From positions 19,571-83,570 of the forward strand of contig JBJHBI010000008.1 of the NCBI GenBank assembly GCA_050485405.1: a DNA stretch of 64,000 nucleotides, given 5' to 3'. This DNA is from Saliniramus sp050485405 (GTDB taxonomy: Bacteria > Pseudomonadota > Alphaproteobacteria > Rhizobiales > Beijerinckiaceae). Position numbers and translations under genes: made by a program. Below are positions 52,983 to 64,000 of this stretch, in pieces. The notes under the pieces are model-generated. The model had not been told where the DNA came from. It did not search any database and saw only the letters and a list, made by a program, of their open reading frames with translations. Positions within the stretch are counted from its first letter, which is position 1. Each line of letters begins with the position of its first letter.

Positions 52983-53056
52983 CCCTCCCCTTAGGGGAGG
53001 GAAGGCCTGCATGAAGCGCACGCCCGGACTCCCCTCTCCACGAGGGAGAGGGGAGA
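52983..53056. repeat. Dispersed palindromic repeats after the 103-residue gene
   Basis: Two hairpins: CCCTCCCC-TTA-GGGGAGGG (52984-53002) and CTCCCCTCTCC-...-GGGAGAGGGGAG (53030-53056), joined by the shared ATGAAGCGCACGCCCGGA segment seen at 51147. Member of the family at 50.8-58.7 kb. Confidence 0.75.
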
Positions 53057-53087
53057 TTAAGCTGCATCAAGCTCTTCCAATATAAAG

Positions 53088-53113
53088 AAAAAACGCCCCG
53101 GTCCCCCGGGGCG
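53088..53113 (-). terminator. Rho-independent terminator of nrdJ
   Basis: Read on the minus strand, CGCCCCGG and CCGGGGCG form a perfect 8-bp stem with a 4-base loop, followed by six T residues (A run 53088-53093). It lies about 28 bases after the nrdJ stop. Confidence 0.85.
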
Positions 53114-53140
53114 CTCAATCATCTCAACAAGCCACGACCC

Positions 53141-56100
53141 TCACGAACACCCGGTCGTCGCCCCGCACGTGTCACACTTCAGGCACGTCCCGTTGCGCAC
53201 CAGCGTGAAGTTGGCGCATTCCGGGCAGGCTTCGCCCTCGTAGCCCTTCATGCGGGCCTCGGCGCGTTTGTCGGCCTTGGTCATGCCGGCGGAGGTGTCG
53301 ATCTTGGGGGCGGCGAAGCCGAGCGCGGAGAGGTCGGCGGTTTCCTCCTCCATATCCTGCTCCACCACCGGCTCGCTCTTGAGCGCGGTTGCGCCCTGGG
53401 CGGAGAGGGCGGTGACGACCGTGGCGCCGGTATTGCCCGCGCTGCCGCCGTCGATCAGCATCAGCTTGTCCGTCTTGCCGCGGGTGAAGCCCTTGGAGAC
53501 GTATTTGGCTGCGGTGGCCGAGAGCTTGGACTGATCATCACCCTTGCCGAGAACGTCGTGGCCGATCTCGGAGGGGTCGACATGGGCGAGGTCGTAGCGG
53601 CCGAGATAGGAGATCGCCAGCTCGCGGAAGACGTAGTCCAGGATCGAGGTCGCGTTCTTGATCGATTCGTTGCCCTGGACGAAGCCCGCCGGCTCGAAGC
53701 GCGTGAAGGTGAAGGCCTCCACGTATTCCTCCAGCGGCACGCCGTATTGCAGGCCGAGCGAGACGGCGATGGCGAAGTTGTTCATCATCGCCCGGAAGGC
53801 CGCGCCCTCCTTGTGCATGTCGATGAAGATCTCGCCGATGCGCCCGTCCTGGTATTCGCCCGTGCGCAGATAGACCTTGTGACCGCCGACCACGGCTTTC
53901 TGCGTGTAGCCCTTGCGGCGATCGGGCATCTTCTCGCGCTCGCGGATGCGCTCGACGCGCTCCACCACACGCTCGACGATCTTCTCCGCGACCTGCGTCG
54001 CGCGTGCCGGGGCCGCGGCCTCGAGCAGACGATCGACGGCATCGACCGCATCCTCCTCATCCGCCTCGTCCTCGATCAGCGCGGCGTTGAGCGGCTGCGA
54101 GAGCTTGGAGCCGTCGCGATAGAGCGCGTTGGCCTTCAGCGCGAGGCGCCAGGAGAGCATGTAGGCGCTCTTGCAATCCTCCACCGTGGCATCGTTGGGC
54201 ATGTTGATCGTCTTGGAGATCGCCCCCGAGATGAAGGGCTGCGCCGCAGCCATCATGCGGATATGGCTCTCCACCGAGAGATAGCGCTTGCCGACGCGAC
54301 CGCAGGGATTGGCGCAATCGAAGACCGGGTAATGCTCCTCCTTCAGATGCGGCGCGCCTTCCAGTGTCATCGCCCCGCAGATATGGATGTTGGCCGCTTC
54401 GATCTCGTCCTTGGTGAAGCCGAGATGGGCGAGCAGGTCGAAGGCCGGCTCGTTGAGCTTCTCCGCCGGCACGTTCAGCGTATTGACGAGGAAATCCTCG
54501 CCGATCGACCATTTGTTGAAGACGAACTTGATGTCGAAGGCCGATTTCATGCCGCCCTCGAGGGTGGCGATGATCTCGTCGGTGAAGCCCTTGGTCTTCA
54601 GCGTCTGGGGATTGATCCCCGGCGCCTGCGCCATCGAACCATGGCCGAGCGCATAGACCTCGATCTCGGCGATCTCGTGCTCACGATAGCCGAGCGCACG
54701 CAGGGCGTCGGGAACCGCGCGGTTGATGATCTTGAAATAGCCGCCGCCGGCGAGCTTCTTGAATTTGACCAGCGCGAAATCGGGCTCGATGCCCGTCGTG
54801 TCGCAATCCATCACGAGGCCGATCGTGCCGGTCGGCGCGATCACGGTGGCCTGCGCGTTGCGATAGCCGTGCTTCTCGCCGAGCGCGAGCGCCTCGTCCC
54901 AGGCGCGCTTGGCGCGCTCGACCAGGATCGGCTCCGGGCAGGAGGCGTGATCGAGGGGGACGGGGTTGACGTTGAGCGCCTCGTAGCCGTCCGCCTCGCC
55001 ATAGGCCGCGCGGCGGTGGTTGCGCATCACCCGCAGCATGTGCTGCGCGTTCTTCTTGTAGCCCGGGAAGGGGCCGAGTTCGCCGGCCATCTCGGCGGAG
55101 GTGGCATAGGCCACACCCGTCATGATCGCGGTGAGCGCGCCGCCCAGCGCACGGCCCTCGTCCGAATCATAGGACAGGCCCATGGTCATCAGCAGGCCGC
55201 CGATATTGGCGTAACCCAGACCCAGCGTGCGGTACTCGTAGGAGAGCTGCGCGATCTCGCGGGAGGGGAACTGCGCCATCGTGACGGAGATTTCGAGCAC
55301 CACCGTCCAGAGCCGGCAGAGATGCTCGTAGCCGCCGAAATCGAACTGCTTCGTCTCGCGATCGTAGAATTGCAGCAGGTTCGCCGAGGCGAGATTGCAG
55401 GCCGTGTCGTCGAGGAACATGTATTCCGAGCACGGATTCGAGCCCCGGATCGGGCCGGATTCCGGGCAGGTATGCCAGTCGTTCATCGTCGTATTGAAGT
55501 GCAGGCCGGGATCGGCGGATGCCCATGCGGCATGGCCGATCTTCTCCCACAGATCACGCGCCTTCACGCTTCTGGCGACCTTGCCATCCGTGCGGCGGAT
55601 CAGGTTCCACTCGCCGTCTTCCTCGACGGCGCGCAGGAAATCATCCTTCAGCGAGACGGAATTGTTCGAATTCTGGCCCGAAACCGTGAGATAGGCCTCC
55701 GAATCCCAATCCGTGTCGTAGATGTCGAATTCGATATCCTTGTAGCCCTGCTTGGCGAACTGGATCACGCGCTTGATGTAATTGTCGGGCACGAGCGCTC
55801 GGCGGGCACGCTTGATCTCGCGCTTGAGGGCGGGGTTGCGCTCGGGATCGTAGCAGGCGTCACCCGTGGCCTCGCAATTGACGCAGGCCTTCATCACCGC
55901 CTTGAGATGGCGGTTGCACAGCTTGGAGCCCGTGACGAGGGCCGCGACCTTCTGCTCCTCGCGCACCTTCCAGTCGATATAGGTCTCGATATCCGGGTGA
56001 TCGACATCGACCACGACCATCTTGGCCGCGCGGCGCGTGGTGCCGCCGGACTTGATCGCGCCGGCTGCCCGGTCACCGATCTTGAGGAAGGACATCAGCC

Positions 56101-56857
56101 CCGAGGACTTGCCGCCGCCGGCGAGCTTCTCGCCCTCGCCGCGCAGCATCGAGAAGTTCGAGCCGGTGCCGGAGCCGTATTTGAACAGGCGCGCCTCGCG
56201 CACCCAAAGATCCATGATCCCGCCCTCGTTGACGAGGTCGTCCTGCACGCCCTGGATGAAGCAGGCATGCGGCTGGGGATGCTCGTAGGACGAGGTGGAG
56301 CGGGTCAGTTCACCCGTCTTGAAATCCACGTAGAAATGGCCCTGGCTCGGCCCGTCGATGCCGTATGCCCAGTGAAGGCCGGTATTGAACCATTGCGGCG
56401 AGTTCGGCGCGACCATCTGCGACGCCAGCATGAAGCGCAATTCGTCGAAGAAGGCCTGCGCATCGTCTTCGGACGAGAAATAGCCGCCCTTCCAGCCCCA
56501 ATAGGTCCAGCAGCCGGCGAGCCGGTCGAAGACCTGGCGCGCCGAGGTTTCCGGCCCGTAGCGCTCGTCTTCGGGCAGCTTCGCGAGCGCCTTCTCGTCG
56601 GCGACCGATCGCCAGAGGAAGGAGGGGACGTCGTTCTCCTCGACCTTCTTCAGCGCCGCCGGCACGCCCGCCTTGCGGAAATATTTCTGCGCCAGCACGT
56701 CCGAGGCGACCTGGCTCCAGCTCTGGGGGACCTCGAAATTCTCCAGCTTGAAGACGGTCGAGCCGTCTGGATTGCGGATCTCGCTGGTGGAGAGCCTGAA
56801 GGCGATATCCGCATAGGGAGATTGCCCGGTTTTGGTGTAGCGCCGCTCGATCCGCAT
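53141..56857 (-). CDS. nrdJ: Vitamin B12-dependent (class II) ribonucleotide reductase
   Basis: A 1238-residue adenosylcobalamin-dependent enzyme reducing ribonucleotides to deoxyribonucleotides with or without oxygen. MVAPNSPQWFNTGLH and QPHACFIQ begin the catalytic barrel, SNPCSEYMFLD holds the active-site Asn/Cys/Glu, and APTGTIG and NPCGRVG are substrate loops. The C-terminal 40 residues carry a CxxC...CxxCxxC cluster (ACPECANF, CLKCDTCG). I start at ATG 56857, the family-like MRIERRYTKTG; the open frame to 56944 is rejected. A candidate NrdR box lies about 360 bases upstream. Confidence 0.95.
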   Translation of the reverse strand: MRIERRYTKTGQSPYADIAFRLSTSEIRNPDGSTVFKLENFEVPQSWSQVASDVLAQKYFRKAGVPAALKKVEENDVPSFLWRSVADEKALAKLPEDERYGPETSARQVFDRLAGCWTYWGWKGGYFSSEDDAQAFFDELRFMLASQMVAPNSPQWFNTGLHWAYGIDGPSQGHFYVDFKTGELTRSTSSYEHPQPHACFIQGVQDDLVNEGGIMDLWVREARLFKYGSGTGSNFSMLRGEGEKLAGGGKSSGLMSFLKIGDRAAGAIKSGGTTRRAAKMVVVDVDHPDIETYIDWKVREEQKVAALVTGSKLCNRHLKAVMKACVNCEATGDACYDPERNPALKREIKRARRALVPDNYIKRVIQFAKQGYKDIEFDIYDTDWDSEAYLTVSGQNSNNSVSLKDDFLRAVEEDGEWNLIRRTDGKVARSVKARDLWEKIGHAAWASADPGLHFNTTMNDWHTCPESGPIRGSNPCSEYMFLDDTACNLASANLLQFYDRETKQFDFGGYEHLCRLWTVVLEISVTMAQFPSREIAQLSYEYRTLGLGYANIGGLLMTMGLSYDSDEGRALGGALTAIMTGVAYATSAEMAGELGPFPGYKKNAQHMLRVMRNHRRAAYGEADGYEALNVNPVPLDHASCPEPILVERAKRAWDEALALGEKHGYRNAQATVIAPTGTIGLVMDCDTTGIEPDFALVKFKKLAGGGYFKIINRAVPDALRALGYREHEIAEIEVYALGHGSMAQAPGINPQTLKTKGFTDEIIATLEGGMKSAFDIKFVFNKWSIGEDFLVNTLNVPAEKLNEPAFDLLAHLGFTKDEIEAANIHICGAMTLEGAPHLKEEHYPVFDCANPCGRVGKRYLSVESHIRMMAAAQPFISGAISKTINMPNDATVEDCKSAYMLSWRLALKANALYRDGSKLSQPLNAALIEDEADEEDAVDAVDRLLEAAAPARATQVAEKIVERVVERVERIREREKMPDRRKGYTQKAVVGGHKVYLRTGEYQDGRIGEIFIDMHKEGAAFRAMMNNFAIAVSLGLQYGVPLEEYVEAFTFTRFEPAGFVQGNESIKNATSILDYVFRELAISYLGRYDLAHVDPSEIGHDVLGKGDDQSKLSATAAKYVSKGFTRGKTDKLMLIDGGSAGNTGATVVTALSAQGATALKSEPVVEQDMEEETADLSALGFAAPKIDTSAGMTKADKRAEARMKGYEGEACPECANFTLVRNGTCLKCDTCGATTGCS

Positions 56858-57218
56858 CTTCTCAAGTCCCTTTGTCTGGCGGCTCCCCGATCTGCCTCGC
56901 ATCAGGGAAAGCTTCGCCGGCCGCATGGCGCGGCTCTTGTCCATTCAACTCTGTCGTGACGCTTCGGGCGGCTTTTGCGCCACCCTTGTTCTGCCCCATT
57001 GCCCTCAGCGGATGCCGGCTCTCCGGCGGGCCGCGTCAGCGCGCAGTCGAGGGTTCACGCATCACCGGGATGCGCGCTCGACGCGTCTTCCGAAACCCCT
57101 TCCAGAAACCTCCTCGACAGGACCGGACAGGCCCCGTCGCCGCATCCCGTACGGCATGTTCGGAAGCTATGCCCGAGCCGCCCCACACGTCAAGAACTAG
57201 TGCGCCGTTCTTTTGCCG

Positions 57219-57234
57219 ACGCTATATCTTGTGG
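57219..57234 (-). promoter_or_regulatory. Candidate NrdR box upstream of nrdJ
   Basis: ACGCTATATCTTGTGG closely resembles the NrdR palindrome (ACACWATATATTGTGT type), with a strong TATATCTTGTG half. A weaker ACAC-containing partner lies near 57185-57202, about 33 bp away, in keeping with the usual paired boxes three helical turns apart. NrdR represses ribonucleotide reductase genes when dATP is high. The distance implies an nrdJ leader of over 300 bases. Confidence 0.5.
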
Positions 57235-57600
57235 AGAGAGCGCCCTTTGTGGACAAGTCGGAAACCGGCGCTTAACCCTTTCCAATCGCGGCATGAATCG
57301 CATTCGCCGGGGCTGGATAACCTTTCCTTCACCATATCCGCGAAGGCGATAGATGTGGATGCGCACGGGTCGGCGCGGGGGTGTGCCGGGACTGAAACGC
57401 AGCCTATGTGCGCTCGGGAGATTCGCGCAGGAGATTCGTTTCGATAGAATCGCATCTCAGAGATATGCCGACGGCGTCGGCTAATGCGCGAGTAGGCCGG
57501 CTGGTGCATGTCATGAAGCGGGCGACATCCCTTTGCTCAGAGAAGAGCGCCGGAGCGTGTGCTTCACGCAGGGCGCGCGCGAGTGATGCAGCGCACGCGC
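57235..57600. other. Gene-free stretch between the nrdJ control region and the repeats
   Basis: I see no convincing gene, RNA or repeat here. Short reading frames such as 57222-57509 (minus) are basic and Ser/Arg-rich, without a ribosome-binding site. Confidence 0.5.
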
Positions 57601-57724
57601 GATCTCCCTCCCCTCAGGGGAGGGATCAAGGGTGGGGTGAACCCGCTTTCCGCATTCCGCAGCGTGGGGTACCTGCATCGACACCTCTCCCCACCCTCAT
57701 TCCCTCCCCGCTGGGGAGGGAGGC
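57601..57724. repeat. Dispersed palindromic repeats (two hairpins)
   Basis: CCCTCCCC-TCA-GGGGAGGG (57606-57624) and CCCTCCCC-GCT-GGGGAGGG (57702-57720) are separated by about 77 bases. They are the same hairpin type as 52984-53002. Confidence 0.72.
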
Positions 57725-57978
57725 CAGGGCGCGGCTTTCATGGCAGGCGTGACCAGTTGCATGCCGATACAACCAAAACCCCTCTTTTCAATGCCGGATA
57801 CGTGTTTTAATGTCGCCACAGGGCCGGCCAATCCGGCTCCGGGGCGTGGAAACCCCACTCGCGGCGGTCGGTGTCGACCGTATAAAGGCACCTCCTCGAC
57901 CTTCATGGCCGGGGAGGCGCTGGCGTATGTCCAAGGCTTCGGTCCAAAGGCCAGTGCGGTCGTCCGTGAGCGGCTTCC

Positions 57979-58046
57979 AACTCCCCGGTCACCAGGGCGA
58001 ACCTCTGGTGACCATCCAAACCGGATTCAGGTGGTTTCGGGGAGTT
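57979..58046 (+). promoter_or_regulatory. Predicted three-way-junction leader sequestering a ribosome-binding site
   Basis: AACTCCCC (57979-57986) is fully complementary to GGGGAGTT (58039-58046), which contains the Shine-Dalgarno of the gene at 58052. Between them lie a 9-bp perfect hairpin GGTCACCAG/CTGGTGACC (57987-57995, 58005-58013) directly abutting the outer stem, and a 5-bp hairpin AAACC/GGTTT (58018-58022, 58033-58037). Together they form a compact three-way junction, an architecture used by translational riboswitches and RNA thermometers. No known riboswitch consensus was matched. Confidence 0.5.
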
Positions 58047-58051
58047 CGACC

Positions 58052-58354
58052 ATGGAAGAGACGACATTCTGGCAGGCGCTGTTCGCCACCTATCAATCGC
58101 TGACGGACTGGATCAAGGCGCTCTGGCTGATTGTGCCACCGGCTTTCATATTGGTTCTGACGGCACTGCTCTTGCGCGCAAAACGCCCCGCGCCGGAGAC
58201 CGACGGCGAACTCGTCTACACCGTGCATCGCGACCCATCCGGGCATTACCGAGTGTTGCGCCACACGCCGCCCGACGACATCCCGGCCCTGCTCCCGCTC
58301 GACCAACCCCACCCCGCCCTGACCCCGCCGCATCGGCAGAGCGCGCGAGAGTAA
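58052..58354 (+). CDS. Small single-pass membrane protein under a structured leader
   Basis: A 100-residue protein: a short amphipathic N-terminus (TTFWQALFATYQSLTDWIKAL), one membrane segment (LIVPPAFILVLTALLLRA, about 28-46) and a hydrophilic tail with VYTVHRDPSGHYRVLRH, then Pro-rich sequence. No family recognised. GGGGAG lies seven bases before ATG 58052. The open frame upstream to 57740 overlaps the structured leader and is not used. Confidence 0.65.
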   Translation: MEETTFWQALFATYQSLTDWIKALWLIVPPAFILVLTALLLRAKRPAPETDGELVYTVHRDPSGHYRVLRHTPPDDIPALLPLDQPHPALTPPHRQSARE

Positions 58355-58365
58355 TGCTGCGCGAT

Positions 58366-58696
58366 CTCCCCTCTCCCGCCGTGGAGAGGGGGCGTGGGTG
58401 AGGGGTGGCGCAGAAAAATCTCTGCTCCCTCAACGACATACACGCTTCATCACGCGCGCGCACTATTCTGATACGCCCCTCACCCCCAACCCCTCTCCGC
58501 GGCGGGAGAGGGGAGTTCTGGCGCAGCCTTCATGGCGGGTGCGGGCGCAGGGGTGGCGTGGATGGGGGATTGCGGTATTCTTGCCGCAGAGCGGCCTTAT
58601 GCAGCGCTCGCGCGCTTTCCCTTCCCGATGGGGAGGCAGGTCCGGGCGAACGTTTCAGGCAGCGCGCTCACTCCTCTCCACGGCGGGAGAGGGGAG
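58366..58696. repeat. Dispersed palindromic repeats (three elements)
   Basis: 58366-58412 carries CCCCTCTCC/GGAGAGGGG in direct orientation. 58463-58515 is an inverted copy, nearly identical to 51165-51217. 58671-58696 is a short inverted hairpin. The 58355-58844 gap contains only these elements; I see no gene in it. Confidence 0.78.
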
Positions 58697-58844
58697 TTCC
58701 GGCGCGGCCCTCATTGGGGGTGGGCTCTCTTGCAAAGAACAGAACCCCGTCATGTCGGGCGGGCGATTCAGACGGTTTCCGCTCTGCCTCGGGGGAGAGC
58801 GGGATCGGATTCACACGTCAAGGACGGTGCCCGGCGGACGATGC

Positions 58845-59318
58845 TCAGCGGAATTCGACGCTGACGACCTCGTAGGACTTGCCGCCGCCCGGGGTCACGA
58901 CTTCGACCGTATCGCCGATCGACTTGCCGATGAGCGCCTTGCCGATCGGGGAGCCGATCGAGACGCGCCCGGAATGCACATCGGCCTCGGGTTCGCCGAC
59001 GATCTGGTATTCCTTCTCTTCGTCGGTATCCTCGTCGATGAGCTTCACCGTGGCGCCGAAGACGATGCGCTCGCCGGACAGCTTGCCCACGTCGATGACC
59101 TCGGCGCGCGCGATGAGGCTCTCGAGCTCCATGATGCGCCCCTCGTTGTGGGACTGCGCTTCCTTGGCGGCGTGATACTCGGCGTTCTCCGAAAGATCGC
59201 CGTGCGAACGCGCTTCGGCGATCGCTTCGACGATGCGCTGGCGCTCGACCTGCTGGCGATGCTTCAGCTCTTCCTCGAGCTTCTGGAAACCGGGGGCCGT
59301 GATCGGAACCTTATCCAT
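58845..59318 (-). CDS. greA: Transcription elongation factor GreA
   Basis: A 157-residue factor that rescues backtracked RNA polymerase by stimulating transcript cleavage. The N-terminal coiled coil carries the tip residues in EARSHGDLSENAEYHAAKE (the conserved D and E). The C-terminal FKBP-like domain has GRVSIGSPIGKALIGKSIGD. Full length. GAAGAG lies six bases before the ATG. It lies 109 bases after carB on the same strand. Confidence 0.96.
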   Translation of the reverse strand: MDKVPITAPGFQKLEEELKHRQQVERQRIVEAIAEARSHGDLSENAEYHAAKEAQSHNEGRIMELESLIARAEVIDVGKLSGERIVFGATVKLIDEDTDEEKEYQIVGEPEADVHSGRVSIGSPIGKALIGKSIGDTVEVVTPGGGKSYEVVSVEFR

Positions 59319-59341
59319 CTTGATCTCTTCAACGCCGAATT

Positions 59342-59377
59342 GAAGCGCGGAGCCCCCTTGCGGACGCTCCGCGCTTC
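59342..59377. repeat. 12-bp perfect inverted repeat between carB and greA
   Basis: GAAGCGCGGAGC (59342-59353) pairs with GCTCCGCGCTTC (59366-59377) around a 12-base loop. There is no T tract on either side, so it is probably an mRNA processing or stability element, or a Rho-linked stop, rather than a factor-independent terminator. Confidence 0.6.
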
Positions 59378-59426
59378 GTCAGATAAATCTCTGGACCCGC
59401 CATGCGGCGGACCCGCTCTCGCGGTG

Positions 59427-62897
<3,471 letters not shown>

Positions 62898-62907
62898 GAT
62901 CGATCCG

Positions 62908-62970
62908 TCAAGATGCGGGAGACGTCGGCATAAAAAAGAGGCCGCGCGTCGAGAACAGACGCCGCCTCAT
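62908..62970 (-). CDS. Putative 20-residue carB leader peptide with Arg codons
   Basis: A 21-codon frame reading MRRRLFSTRGLFFMPTSPAS then TGA, ten bases before the carB start. Codons 2-4 are AGG, CGG and CGT, all arginine, and codon 9 is CGC. These codons lie inside the 5' arm of the terminator hairpin. Arginine is an end product of the carB pathway, so ribosome stalling here could control read-through. GGAG stands only one base before the ATG, which is a poor spacing and the main doubt. Confidence 0.42.
   Translation of the reverse strand: MRRRLFSTRGLFFMPTSPAS
62932..62968 (-). terminator. Terminator-like attenuator hairpin in the carB leader
   Basis: On the minus strand the 5' arm GAGGC-G-GCGTC and the 3' arm GACGC-GCG-GCCTC form two 5-bp helices with a small internal loop and a 7-base loop. 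Six T residues (62932-62937) follow. It lies 35 bases before the carB start with no minus-strand gene upstream to terminate, so it is most simply an attenuator for carB. Confidence 0.65.
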
Positions 62971-63285
62971 GCTCCGTCGCCCGGCGAGCGTGGCACGCGG
63001 GTCAAGATTGTGCAGGGCTATAGACCCAATTCGCCGGGAAGGGAAGGCATCGATGCGTCTTTTGCGCCTGCGGATTCACGCTTTTGTGCACATAATCCGC
63101 AGCACGCTGTTGCGTTGCGGCGCGTGGGCTCTACTCTTTCGTCGATCGGGATGCAGTGCAACAATGCAGGCGATGCGTGCCGCCCCCGGCACGTGTCGGA
63201 ATTCGCGTGCGCCGGGAATGATGGCGGATCGTGCGCGTTATTCCTATGTGTTGCTCGTAAGGAATGAACAGGAGGGGTGACGACG

Positions 63286-64000
63286 ATGGCCAATATACGC
63301 TGGACGGTGGTGACGGGTGCTTCGGGCGGGATCGGCGCGGAAATGGCGCGGGTCTTCTCGGGGATAGGGCATAATCTCGTCCTCGTCGCCCGCCGGCGTG
63401 AGCGTATGGAATCGCTTGCCGAAGAACTGCGCAAGCGCGACGGCGGCCTCGTCGAGATCATCGAGGCGGATCTGGCCGATCCGGGCGCCCCGCAGGCGGT
63501 GTTCGATGCGATCGCGGCGAAGGAGATTTCCGTCCATACGCTCGTCAACAATGCCGGGTTCGGCCTCGCCGGTGGCTTCCTCGACCAGCCGATCGAGGAG
63601 CACATGCGGCTCGTCGACGTCAATATCGGCGCGCTGACCCGGATGTGCCATCTCTTCCTCCCGGGCATGCTGGAACGCAGGCAGGGCGGTATCATCAACG
63701 TGGCCTCGACCGCCGCTTTCATCGCCGGGCCGCACATGGCGTCGTATTACGCGAGCAAGGCCTATGTGCTGTCGCTCTCGGAAGCGCTATACGAAGAAGC
63801 ACGCCCCTACGAGGTGATGGTGACGGCTTTGTGCCCGGGGCCGACCTTGACCGAATTCGACGAGCAGGCCGGTGCGCAGGGCACGAAGCTGTTCTCCGGG
63901 CGCCTGATGAGCGCCGAGAGCGTCGCGCGGATCGGGGTCGAGGGCTATCGCGCCGGCCATGCCATCGTAGTGCCGGGTCCGATGAACCGCATCACCGCGC
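63286..64000 (+). CDS. Short-chain dehydrogenase/reductase (5' part)
   Basis: The first 238 residues of an SDR enzyme; the gene runs past the window end. TVVTGASGGIGAEMARVF is the cofactor motif, LVNNAGFGLAGGF the structural NNAG, and the catalytic Ser lies in NVASTAAF with YYASKAYVLSLSEAL giving YxxxK. VTALCPGPTLTEF follows as in classical SDRs of the DltE/YbbO type. AGGAGGGG precedes ATG 63286 by about nine bases. Substrate unknown. Confidence 0.88.
   Translation, partial: MANIRWTVVTGASGGIGAEMARVFSGIGHNLVLVARRRERMESLAEELRKRDGGLVEIIEADLADPGAPQAVFDAIAAKEISVHTLVNNAGFGLAGGFLDQPIEEHMRLVDVNIGALTRMCHLFLPGMLERRQGGIINVASTAAFIAGPHMASYYASKAYVLSLSEALYEEARPYEVMVTALCPGPTLTEFDEQAGAQGTKLFSGRLMSAESVARIGVEGYRAGHAIVVPGPMNRITA

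Noticed and set aside
56858..57218. Cobalamin riboswitch in the nrdJ leader
   Set aside because: The leader is long enough and the enzyme needs B12, but reading the minus strand I found no B12-box (AGYCxGGAGACCTGCC-like) and no GCCACTG element. A loosely similar GGGGAGCCGCCAGAC stretch is not sufficient.
57222..57509. 95-residue minus-strand frame upstream of nrdJ
   Set aside because: Ser/Arg-rich product with no ribosome-binding site, overlapping the NrdR box region; it looks like chance coding.
57987..58013. c-di-GMP-I riboswitch
   Set aside because: AGGGCGAACC in the hairpin loop resembles part of the GEMM-I core, but the rest of the consensus (second hairpin, GGACGCAAAGCC-like element) is missing.

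Overview
The window is GC-rich bacterial chromosome from an alphaproteobacterium, most likely of the order Hyphomicrobiales (Rhizobiales). The support is a CpdR cell-cycle response regulator, a B12-dependent ribonucleotide reductase, a meso-diaminopimelate-type MurE, an isocitrate lyase paired with an XRE/DUF2083 regulator, DUF1272 and DUF6494 proteins, and a MutL of the endonuclease type. I cannot fix the genus. Most of the window is housekeeping DNA with few mobile features: I see no insertion sequence, prophage or CRISPR array.

Layout. 1-3.8 kb: end of an RND efflux operon (adaptor fragment plus permease) and a DUF805 protein. 3.9-14.6 kb: a VWA protein facing away from the division/cell-wall cluster mraZ-rsmH-ftsL-ftsI-murE-murF-mraY-murD. 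That cluster is tightly packed, with stop/start overlaps, and has a MraZ operator of four 10-bp-spaced repeats in front. It stops abruptly at murD. 14.6-24.4 kb: a hydrolase pair, a pfkB-ldhA operon, an Xre/RES toxin-antitoxin module lying between two degenerate direct repeats, a photolyase-like protein with its domains in reversed order, xerC and small proteins. 24.4-31.5 kb: GDP-mannose synthesis (manC), a DenD-like dehydrogenase, the acetate/glyoxylate pair (regulator and aceA), and an N-formylglutamate amidohydrolase. 31.8-42.5 kb: cpdR, tRNA-Val, gph, rpiA, gor, hemH, acuI, mutL and small exported proteins. 42.5-50.4 kb: a modular protein of unknown function, an AEC carrier, a distinctly AT-richer aldolase/synthase-like gene, a ferredoxin-NADP reductase, an orphan sigma-54 regulator and a metallopeptidase. 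50.4-58.8 kb: the most accessory part, with a probable small RNA, a family of dispersed palindromic repeats, four consecutive small DNA-binding-protein genes, nrdJ, and a structured leader before a small membrane protein. 58.8-64 kb: greA, carB with an attenuator-like leader, and the start of a short-chain dehydrogenase.

The most interesting regulatory signals are RNA-level. carB is preceded by a 20-codon ORF carrying three consecutive arginine codons inside the 5' arm of a terminator. The leader of the gene at 58052 can fold into a three-way junction that hides its ribosome-binding site. A candidate sRNA near 50.6 kb carries two CCUCC anti-Shine-Dalgarno motifs. The most interesting protein-level signals are the reordered photolyase-like protein, the side-by-side fused and split copies of a two-part ribbon-helix-helix regulator, and the AT-rich orphan DRE-TIM enzyme. 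All coordinates, repeat counts and homologies were read by eye; no database search was possible.
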